Source: Rhynchonema sp. JSB1_4
Taxonomy: Eukaryota > Nematoda > Chromadorea > Monhysterida > Xyalidae
DNA length: 64,000 nt
Direction of reading: 5' to 3'
Assembly: GCA_030248065.1 (NCBI GenBank)
Contig: JASAMV010005235.1
Span: forward strand, 62,001 to 126,000
Made by a program: the position numbers and the translations under genes. Under the pieces are notes generated by a model that saw only the letters and a program-made list of their open reading frames with translations, was not told where the DNA came from and ran no database searches. Each line of letters opens with the position of its first letter. Positions within the stretch are counted from its first letter, which is position 1. Positions 47,310-59,300 of this stretch are shown here, one piece after another.

Positions 47310-50300
47310 CTGAAACATCACTTAAAAGTTTGAGCAGAGAGTTAAAAAGAAGTCAAAGGGCAAAATGTTTTGATACGAGACTTCACGTTGGGTTTTTGGG
47401 TACTGGCCACTTGCCTGGGTGTCAGAAAGTAAATGACATGAGAACAGGCCGATTACTGTAGCTTTCGATATCACACATTTGACATCGTTCAATGCCGAAA
47501 AACATGGCAAAGCGTTTTTCTAAGCATGAAGTACCCCCGATAGCAAAACGTCTCCAAACACTGATTGAAACATCAGCAAGCTGGCGAACCAACCTCCGCA
47601 ATGCGGCAATTTCGGTTCGGAGTCGGTGACTGGATTACGTTGCACTCGCTCGCCTGATTGACGGTCAACACACCTGAAGAAGATTTTGCGACATGTTTCA
47701 AGCTAAAATAATTTAGTTTTAACAGGCTGTCCTAAAAAAATAAAATTACAGTAAAGAAAAAATCATAAAACATTAAAACTATGCGGTTTATGCACCAGCA
47801 GTCGCCAGTCTGTAGATTGCATTGCAATGGCTCGAAATAACCGTCGGCTGAACACTGCATTATTGATTGGTGATGACAGGCTGGAAATAGCAGGAAAAAA
47901 TTAACGTTAGTATAAGTACGCTATAAGCTTTGTTTTCCATCAGCAAATCAAATCTTTGTGGGATGATGAAATGCGATCTTTCAGCTTTTGACGTGTCGAA
48001 AACAGTAAAATCGCTTGCAAAGCACTTTTAAAAAATCATGTGGTCATAAGACCGGGCCAAGCTGGACAATGTCTCCAAGGTTGACAGCGATCAGGGCGGT
48101 GAATTAAGAAAACCACATGCCATTTTTGCTCAATAATAAATAAAAAGTATGCCAAACTAACGTCCACATTTCGGCTTGGCGCCATCTGCGGTTCGGGTGT
48201 CTGGCTTTTCCACACCCGTCGCCTCGTGCACGCACCAGCACGATCGACCGTCACGATTGCATTGCACTGGCTTGTATTCACCTGCAATGAGCCGGCTGGC
48301 TGATGTTTCAATTTGGAGTTGGAGTTGGCTATAGTCAGATACTTTAATGTTGTTCATTGAATTGGGGCCAGACGGATAGGGCGTTATGTACACATTAGGC
48401 ACATGTTGGTTTCAGTTTGATCTCTGTCCGTGAGCAACATTCTTATTATGTAAATCTATTGCGATAAAAAATTTTGTGCATGTTTTTTTCTGCATATGGC
48501 TAGGCGATCACCGAGCTAAACACCTAATTATTGATGTTTCACTATTCTTACCATTATTCAAGCACACCGGAATCCACATTGAGCCATCTGCCCCAGCCAA
48601 GTTCTGCACTTTGGCCAGCAGTTCATCCTGTTTCTGTTTGCAAGCTGAAAATATATAAAATCGATGACAAATGAATAAATGAGCAAAAATGAATGATCGA
48701 AACATGACCTACTTTCTACCGTTTGTCCGCCTGATTCTATCCCGTTGGCAACCTGATGTTTCACGACAGGTATATCTTCGAGTTCAACGTTACAAGAGTC
48801 ACCGAACAACGTACGGGCGGCGATGCGCGCAAAATCCTGAATGTGTTTATAGTAATGTTCAGTTCTGCACATCAGTCGCTTTCTGCATCGAGTCTGCATT
48901 CCAAATCAGCACTCTGGCTGGCAACCCATGAATGATCGCAGATCTTGAAAAATATCACATGCCAACCCGCCGCCACCGTTCGAAACGCAGCGACACAAAC
49001 ACAAGCTGAAACATCACCTCGTACATCCTGTGCATGTCGAGGCCGCATGCCTGGTAGGAGGGCAAACGTCTGAGACAGTTGACTTGGTTCGTGAAGTAAC
49101 TGCAGTACACGTGGCCAGCTGGTGAGTCTGAATTTAAAAAAAACGATAACTTTTGGAAACAAAAAGCTCGTGAAATAAGCACTTTCAAACCCCGACCTTT
49201 TTTCAACCCGCTGCTATCACATTGGGTTGCGAACTCCTTTTCAACGCTGGATAAACACGCCCGGTTGTTGGTGAGTACCTGGTAATAATTGAAACATCAG
49301 CTCATTTGGGTACGCGGTGGTTTGAGTCTTGTTTCATAGGGAATCATTCCATTTTCCTAAATATCGGTATATATGCCCAAGTGACGGGAAGTTTGTTGTC
49401 ACCGACCCAAGAAGAACTTATACACAACAATTGCAACAATCATGATATACATAGCAATCCAACTTTTTTCGCCTCGTCGCGACAATAGAATCCGACTAAT
49501 GTTTCAAACACCGATCTGCTGTACATGTAACACGACGTGCCGTGCGCTTCATCGGCCAACCGCACACACGTGCTGTAGGTGGACTCGAACTGGGCGCATG
49601 TGGCTTCGAAAAACTGCAACAAACCAACGATGACATCATCACACAATAAAAATATTCAACAGATGTCTTGCGCGTTGCTGGGCTTTGAACACCCGGCAAA
49701 GTGTATACCCGCGGCCACAATTGACAAAATCGTTCCGAAGTTCGCCTTGTCGACTTCAGGGTCGCCCTCATGAATAAATCGCCCTTTTGAAATAAACACG
49801 CACAATATGCTCAGTTTGAAGCAACTGATTGATTCATGGGCTAATGCCGTCAAATCACATGTATTACATAGGGTGATATTTTCGAAACGGTGTGAAGGTC
49901 AGTTGGGTGTAAAGGTCGGTGGAAAACTCGGTCGACAGCTCAGCGTGATAGACCTCGGTGTAAACTTGAAACATTCCACGTTAATAACAGGCAATGTTTC
50001 ACGTTTACACCGAGCTACGCCGACCGAGCTTTCGACCGAACTTTACGCCGACCTTTACGCCCAACTGACCTTTACACCGTTTCGAAAATTCCACCCATAG
50101 TTCTCGCGCTCATTTGGGCTCGTCTATTATTGCTTGATTTGACGACATGATTTTGACGACAAAAAACTTTCAACCGATCATCGTGTATAGTAACACTACG
50201 CCAACACGAGCCCGATTTCAGAGGTGGTAGATTAGTGAAACATTCTGACGTGGCTGCTGATTTGGGAAACGTTACAGTTGTGGAGCACAACGTGGTGCAT

Positions 50301-53300
50301 GATGATTTTCTCGTTCCATTCGTTTTGTAAGCACGCCACCTCCGAAATCGGGCTCGTGTTGGCTCGAGACCCACCGTCACCGCATCATAGCCAGTCTGCG
50401 ACAGCAAGCCCATTTGTGAGTCGAGCGATGTCAGATTCACACATTCTTTGTCATTATTCACACAAATTTGCGGAAATTCACTCAAACATCGTCGCAGTGT
50501 GTTGGCGTGTTGCGCGTCGCAGTCTTCTTTCCTCAGCAAAGCTGCCAGAAAGTCGGGAACGTTAGAGTCTGTAAAAAGCAGAGACTGATTGCATCGTTTT
50601 TTCCAATTTCTTGAAAGAGTCTTCATGATTGCGTATCTCGACATTGGTTTGGCTGATTGATGTTTCAGGAGACTGTAAAAGATGATGGCGGTGCTAGATT
50701 GATGGGCTTGATAACAGATATGTAGGACAAGCGCGCGGTGCAGGAATGAAAAAAGCCAAACTTCAGTCCCGAGTAAAACTCATCACCGCCAAAAACTCTG
50801 CGAAAAAGAAAGATAAAATGAATATCAAATGGTCCTTATTCCCCAAGCGCACACCACCTGTCGCAATCATTGGATGGACGGAATCGGTATCGATTTGCTG
50901 ATTGGCTGAATCTTCCCCGTCCTGCATCATCTGACCAATCATCGCGTCGCAATTCACGCGTTCTGCATCTTCTTGCGTGGTTCGTGTGCCTGTAATTTAT
51001 TTATTTTTTCAATGAGATAGCACTGTTGTTGTGTGTCTTTGAGAGACGAACAGCACCAAATCACAATACACAGGTGCTGTTCGTCTCTCAAAGACACACA
51101 ACAACATGATTGCATTACGGCACTGCCATCCCGGCAACATCAAAGAGATAGCACTGAACTGCCAGTATAGTCTAACCACGAGCTCATGAGACCACTTTTT
51201 AAAAGCTTGCTTGGCCAGATTCAAAAATGCTCCTTTTACACGTGTTTCCGCAAACAAAAGAAAGAGATGGGGCCGAGAGAGATGGTGACAAGTTCCAGCT
51301 GCCTGACCTCAATTCGTTGCGTGCTTACGCGAACAGCAACGTTGTTCAACACACTAATGTTTTGGGAGTCAAAAGAGAATTTACGCACAGAAGTGGAGAG
51401 CGCGTTTTTAAAAAAAATACGTGCGTTTCGCTTTCTTTCATTTTCGAAATACGTGGAACCGGAACATTATTGGATCTGTACAAGACAGCTTCAAAAGAAT
51501 CGTCTCATGAGCTCGCGGCCGGACTGTACAATGTACATTATGTATGTAGGTCGGGTCACCACAATGGCATGAACATGTAGTGTGACTTTGACCTGATATC
51601 TCCTCGCCACTGATTGGCTTGACACACCAACACGCTGTTGAGAGCTTGTCACATTGCTCGGGGGCGTAGTTGCCTGAAACGACAAGGAACGCTTGGCGTG
51701 TGTGTAAATTTTTGGACACCCAGCCAGGAAGGGTTAGGAGACACGACCGGCAAGGACCTTTTTTTATCGTTTTAAGTTGAGCTGATAACCCAGTCTCAAG
51801 CCTGCTTAAAGACCGTGCCTAATGCCTCACCATTGCTTGTGCATCGCGGCCTAGCGAGAACATTCAGAATGCCCATCTCAATCATCAACAGTACATCAGC
51901 ACAGGGGCCTTTCAGTTGTTGAGAGCTGTCATCAGGCACGGCAGGCCTTGCCTCTTCAGGGGTAAGCGGCACCGGTATGGGTACTGAGTCACTTTGTAGG
52001 AACGCAGGGTTTGTGGGCAGTATTGGGGGCACGTCTTCGGTGTCGACTTCAGACTTGGACTTGTGCATGTCTGAAAACATTACGGAAACGTCAACGGTTG
52101 TTGTCTTGAAGAACAATTCATTCCAGTTTCAAAATCCTAAATATCCAAGAAACAACAAAGCAACAACAACCAAACCGACCATGTTTCTGCGCACGACATA
52201 ATGTTTCGCATTCGCGCAAGGATCCAAAATTGTTCACCTCCTCGTCCGGGCCGGGCACATTTGAGGCGTAGAATTTGAATTCGCGGCACATGTTTGTGGT
52301 CATGTCGTAGTAATATCTGCGAAACATCGACAAAATTACAATTATTGCAATTCTATGACGTTTTGGGATAGACAAACCATGCAGTCATGCTGCATGCCAA
52401 TAGGTCACTTTTCATCACCTATAGTCCATCCATCAGCTCATGTCACTTTGTGATGCAGCTGGCCAACTTGTTCCCTTCCTCCACGTTCTAATGAAAGAGA
52501 AATTGAGTTTCCGAAAAAAATTAATTTTGCTCCTAGTTTGTGGTTTTTATGAAATCGACGTGTTTTATCGATTTTAATTTGATTTAGTTTTAAATTTGAG
52601 CGAATTCAATCGTTTTCGACACATTTTGTTATTTTTTTAGTTTTTTTGCAAAAACGGTCGCACTCAATTTCTCTTTCATTAGGACGTGGAGGAAGCGAAC
52701 AAACCAGCCAGCAGCAACACAAAGTGCCATGAGCTGGTGGACGGACTATACAGTATGTACCCATCAAACACACAAGATCTGCATAGCGGAACGGCGCACG
52801 ACCGCAGTCGCTGTTGAAGCCAAGTTTAAATAGAACGCTGTGAATTGCAGTCGACAGTTCGACAACAACTAATGCAGAATTTATGACAGTCAAACTGCCT
52901 GATCCGTAAAGCGGAAAACGTACGCGCTCCTTCCATACGTGAAACAAAGGAATGGTTCGACTAGGGTTACGGTAGCAAGCAAAAAACTGCGGGAAAACGA
53001 AAAAGAGAAAGGAGTGGCCAAAGCATCAATTTTTCTGCATAATGACTTGCAAGCAATCAAATAAAGTGGCTGGCTGCCAGCCAAAAATTAAAAAAACTTT
53101 TTGAAGGTACCGAAGCGTTGATAAACCAAGTCTGAAGGAGAAGAAGAAGAAAGAAAAAAGACAAAATATCTTCGAACTTCCTGTCTAAAATCGGGCAAGC
53201 TCATCACTTGATTTTCCGCTTTACCAATCAGGCAGTGTGGCTGCCATAAATTCTGCGTTAGCTGTTGCTGGACTATATGTAGTAGGTTGAACGCTTTGTA

Positions 53301-56300
53301 TCAACCTGGTCATGGAGACCGTGATGCCTTCAACAAACGACCCTTATTGAAACAAGCCTAAGGGATTTTCCGCGCTATTTTTTCATCTTATACCCTCTCA
53401 CCGCTTCAGAGAAAAAATTGCAGCTGGTCCTGCAGCTTGTCGCGGACCAGATTTGCTTCGACGCATTTGGGCTTTCCAAAGACGCTGGTTTTTGGTAAAT
53501 ATCAATGTATCGTTGCAAACTGCGCGGACCTCAGCGGCATGATGACACGATATATCAATTCACCATACACAAATCCACTGCGTGACAAAAGCATTAAGGG
53601 GACCATCTAGAAAAACGCGAAACACCAAGTCGCACTGTATCCAGAACAAACCTATCAAACGGAGCTCTTGCAATCGGAATGAAGCCCACGTCGAGTGACA
53701 ACAAACAGCGCGCTGGACGGTACGGTTTCGGGTCAGTGGTGGGTTCTGGAACAACTATACGCTTTTCAAAACTTTTTACTGAAAATTTGTCCAACGCTTC
53801 TGCTCGCACGCTCACCATTCATGCAACAATAGGAGTAGATCTGTCCCTGGAAACACCTTGATCCTTCAGGGCAGAAGTTGTCCTGACATTTTCGGCCGAA
53901 AAATGTTGTGCGACTGGATGGATTACGGTAGGGCTCTTTGCCATTGTCACACACTGCCGTGTAGTCGGAGGTGACTTGCGCTGCAGTTGAGAAACATCAA
54001 AAACTTAATTTGCAATCGTGATACAGTGGACAATTTTCAATATAGTTTCTAATCAAATCCGCTAAGTAGCACCAACCTTGCAATGTGGCATTACAGCAGA
54101 CGCCAAAGAATGCACCCATCACACAAATGTAGCCCTGCGCAGCGCAGTGTTCCGTTTTCTCACAAATCACCGGCTCATTCGGATTCGTGATCTTATGCAG
54201 CGGCGTGGATCCGAGCGGACAGAACGGGCCGTCGGCTACAAAAGTATGGGTTGGCTGATGTTTCACACATGGGTGTATTGGATAACTGCTTGATGCCAAC
54301 TGTGGGCCACACCCGGCGCCGGATGCCAGCAAGGCGGTGCATAGCGCCCTATGATTGTTTCTGATTTTAATCTCCAATTCTGTTTATGTCGAAATAGATG
54401 GGCTTCACGAATCGTTGAACATCAGTCAGCCAGACAATTGTGCAGCACAACTTCCACCTGCCTAAATGTTCTGATGATCAAGTTGGTCCATCTTGAATCA
54501 CGGACTACACAAGTTGGAATACAGTTGGACTACAAGTAAACCGAGCGGAGGCTGCTTGATGTTTCAACTGACCACAAAAGTTATGGGTGTTGCTGATTGT
54601 TGAATCGGAATAAAAAATGCGATTCCCAAAAAGTGCGGTTGCCGCACTTCCAAAAATATTTTCAACCCATGCGCAGTCGTGTTTTGGTAATCACACGTGA
54701 CAACGGAGTGACAAAAGGGCATTTTAGGTGTGCCCAAACAAAATTTTAGATTTAAAATTTTAAATTTTAAATTTAGATTTAAATCTAAATTCCGGGCAGG
54801 CCAACCTGGTCTGCATCGGCCGTAACAATCCTGCAGTTTGGCGAACAATTTCGTTGACTGTTTCTCGTCGTTTTCACATTTTCTAGCTCGAATGCCCAAA
54901 CATTCGTACATGATTGGCGACCAATAATACATCACTTGTGAAACATCAACTTGACAGACGGATGTGTCGTTGAGTTCGTTTTCACACGGATGCACCAGAG
55001 CTGCGGCTGCACAAAAAAAGTTTTTCAAGAGATGTTTGAATATCGTTGGATGGATCCGATCCGGGCCTGACATGAGCTGGTTGTGTCCATGTTATTGTTG
55101 AAATTTGCGACTTTGAATAATGAGGGCACAATGTCAAAAACGTTAAATCGAACCTGCTTCGTCCGGTTGCTGATGCAAAAGCATGTTGACGTCATTAGCC
55201 GCAGCGGTGGACGTGGACTTCACGGTCGTGACTGCAATGAAAAGGTGGTTTGGATGGATACAATTGCACATTGATTGCTTTGGGAAACACGAGGGTAGCG
55301 GGAAATGAAGGAAAGATTAATACATACTCATTCTAAGTTGCGCGGAATCACAACAAAAAAGTATTATTTATTTGTCATCTGCCACTTAGTGATGTAGTGC
55401 AAATTGTTGACGATCGGAGCTGTACACGCAGATACAGTATACTTTTACAATACAAATGAAATGTATCAGGCACGTACATACTGTATGCCTACAAGAGCCC
55501 TATCTCCAAATCAAGAGCACCGAAAAAAATTGTACAACCTGGTGTAGTCGTTGAAGCACTTGACCGTTTACATGTCACCCGGTTCCATTGTGCGTCGTAG
55601 AATATTGCGTTGCATCCGCCACAGTAATTCGCAACGCAATGGGTTACGGTAGCACATCGGGGCAGCACACGGCACGGATCGGCTTTGCACAACACTGGTG
55701 CACTGGCACCGTCTGAAAAGAGGTAGAAGAACATCTGGCGAGAATACCGCCCATCCCCAATCCCCAATTGGGGAAATGACCTAAACTGACTGATCCAGCT
55801 TATGCCATATTACAACGACGGTAGATACTGTATTTCCAATGCTAATATTTGTGCGACATTGAACTGTTTTATCACCTCCGATGACAACCAGAGAAACATT
55901 GTGCACCCACCGCAACATTGCTCCATTCTGACGCATTTGGCCACTGGCAGCCGTGAAGTGTCCGTCACAGCCACACATTTGTAACATTCAGGACACTCGG
56001 TCTGCGCGCAAACATCCACGGTCGTTCGGGGCGTCGCAATTGTCGGCATTGCTGGAACAGATCTCAAGCGTTCTGGGGATTTCTGGTTTTTTCACCGACG
56101 AAGAATTTTACCTTTTCGATCAATCTTCAATCGAAAGTTTCATCACATCCTTTTCCATCCCAACTAACTACAGTAACCCATACCAAACTGGTCTACTGAT
56201 CCTACCCACCACATCACCAATATACCAAATTCCAATCAAGAAGAGACTAAATTCAACGCAAACAAGTCTTTTTCAACATCTGGACTCAAAGAAACAACAG

Positions 56301-59300
56301 CACCAAGACGGGATAGAGTAAAGAAATTCAAGAGAAGATCCAAGATCAACTCAAATCCCTCGCGCAAACATGGCCGTCTGAAGCTTTGAAGCGTTGGAGC
56401 AATCTGATGTGGAGCGAAAGGAGCGCAATTGAATAGGACCATGAACTACTGAGATTGACTGCAAAAATGCTGATAGTGATATGTCCTTTGGATCTATTAA
56501 CGGCTTTAGCTTATGATCACCTAGGAGAAATCGCTCAGCTTTCTTTTGTTAGTCTTTGGATTTTGTGATCCCTCTTGTGTAATGATGATCATTATTGTTC
56601 GGAGCTCAGAATATAAAAAAATTGCTGGAACAGTTTTCGTTCTGACAGTTTGTTTTTGCATCTTGAACACCCCAAACCTTGGAATATGAGCCTGGTATGT
56701 ACAGTGGCTGTGACAATGGTGCATTTATCTAGAGTTCCGAGGTCACATACCTGCCCCGGAAGCGTTCGTTCGGAATATATTTTTATTTTTCATGCCTCAC
56801 AACAAAAACAAGCACACCACAATTAAAAACAAACAAAATACAATTGCAAACCTTGGCCAGGCACACAACAATGCGCGAACAACTGCATTTGCACGCATTT
56901 GGCCTGCGGTGCACAGAATCGATCGGTGCAGTTTCGACCCAATAATGGCAATTCAAAGCCCCCGGCATCGAACGTCTGCAGCTGGTCGCCCTCGTGCGCA
57001 CAGCGCGGCTGTGTGTTGGATTCGAATAGTTCTGCAATGTACTGAGTGCAGTAATGTTGGTCTGTTTCGCCCTGCTTTCGCAGACAGACCGAGGCGCCAG
57101 GGCTCGTCAGTGCGAACGCTTCTGGCAAATTTGCCTCCAAAAAGCCCCACCAGCAGATCTCAAGGATGTCCAAGGTTAATTGAGGGGCTATTTATACTCA
57201 GTGCCTGTACAGGTGACTTCCCAAAACGATCTCATAAAGCAAGAGCAGCAGCACGCGATCGACCTTCATCTGATTCGCCAATTTTGGTTGTAGGGTCGGC
57301 GCGCTAATTTAGACCAGCGTAAAAGTTACTCATTTGGTGCATGTGGGAACACAACTTTTACGCTGGGCGAAATTAGTGCGTCACAAAATACATACAGTTA
57401 AACCAAGAATTGCCATTGCCCGAGCCGAGTCCATGCCAATGCTCTTGCCTTGAAAGTTAAGCCCACGTCTTGAGTTCTCCAGCAGCACTCTAAAGGTCAG
57501 CCCAAACCACACGATCAAAATGCAAAACCTTGATAAGCGCGATCGCAGCACGTGCCGAAGAATGCACCCATCACGCATTTGTATCCCTTCGGGCACGAGT
57601 CCTGTGCACTGTTCGCATCGCACGTGATCACCTGATGTTTCAATAGAAGTATGTACATACATAGGTATTTCCATGACACAAGTTTTAATTTAAAAAAAGC
57701 TGACCCTGGTTTTTTAAGACAACTTTATGTTTTTATTGCTGACCTCATTCCTGGGCATTCGTGATAACGTTGATAAAGGGGAGACGACACGCATAGCCGG
57801 TGGTGAATTGCCAGCACACGATGGGTGATCGGCTGCAATTATATTGTACTCAATGATTGTTTGTTGTAATGTCAGTAAAAATTGCCAATACTAGCTGTTC
57901 TTCAATTGACTTGCGCAGTATTTTTGTACACGCCTTCGTTCCAGAGATTGCATTTTTCGAAATGATATACCTACAAACATTACTGCTGCAACTCAGTTCA
58001 TTGTTACTTCACTATGTGCACTGCTTGTTGTGGCTCTGCCCTCGCCATGTACAGATGTGACGAAACTCTGTTTATGAGTTTGTACGCAGTGATGTTACAG
58101 CCCAGCAATAAGATCTGCTGGTGGGGGGGGCTTTTTGGAGGCAAATTTGCCAGAAGCGTTCACACTGACGAGCCCTGGCGCCTCGGTCCGTCTGCGAAAG
58201 CCGGTCGAAACAGACCAAAATCACTGCACTCAGTACGTTGCTGCACGCTCACATAACGCATATTGACATGTAGAAAACGCGCGCTCACCCACCCAATTTG
58301 CACATGTCCGAGCAGGTGTGCCAGCTGTCAAACACGTTACCATCGAGTGACCGTCCGGAACAAATCCGATTTCTGACAGCGACACATTCGTGCACGGAAT
58401 GGTCGAACGACCAACGGATCTGAGAGAATATTTTTTCATTTGCACGCCTTTTTGCGAACCAATTAGCGACACCATCAAGCTTGGCGGTGATTGGACCGGT
58501 CCCCCGCTTTGACGTTGGCAACGTGATTTTTTTGTAATAAGACGAAAAAGATGGATATACCTCGAGATTTACTGATGCACGCTACGTTTAGATCAAGCTC
58601 ATGTTGCTCTCCGACAGGAAATAAAAAAACTGCGCTACGCTGGTAGAAATTAATCGCATCAGCATCAGTAAATCCAATTCATCAAAAAAACATTCACGGC
58701 AACAAGGCAGGTCCGGGCCGACTACCATGCTATCGTACTAACAAACCGATGTAAACCAACAAAGGACAACAACGCCCCAGTCCCATGGTCTCACCAATGC
58801 CGGTGGTGTCGAGCCATCTTCACAAACCCCGCCCTGCACCTGCACCGGTCTGGCACTATCGCAACGATTTATGTTGCTCGGCGCTGATTGGTCACTGTCG
58901 GCGTTCACGTCAACGAACGCTGCAAGTGATTGGTCGGTCAAGTTTATCATTCAGGCTCATGAACTCATGCTGTACGTTACACGAAATCTAGAATGTTCAG
59001 AACGTTTAGTGAGACGCCATGCCATGCGAGCTCCGGAAGTTGCAGCAAGCAACGTTCGATGCTACTCATTTTTTCAAGGCCCGTGGCGGCTGGTCCCCAG
59101 AATAATAATTCATGCGCTTCGGCTCCACCGAAATTTTCCAGCGTCCCGCGGCTTTTCCAGCGTCCCGCCATACCGATTGCGGGAACGGAACGAAAGTGAA
59201 ACATCAAACTACAACCCACCATCACAGTCGATCACAGTGTCGGTCTCAGCAAATCGCGTGTTGTTGAGTTGATCGCCCGACCGCGGATGCACGCACCAGC

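Noticed and set aside
48282..48300. Acceptor directly after TGAAACATCAG at 48,300 for thyroglobulin domain 7
   Set aside because: The downstream acceptor at 48,282 restores the canonical NGEYxPVQC sequence and is preferred; the motif is therefore intronic there.
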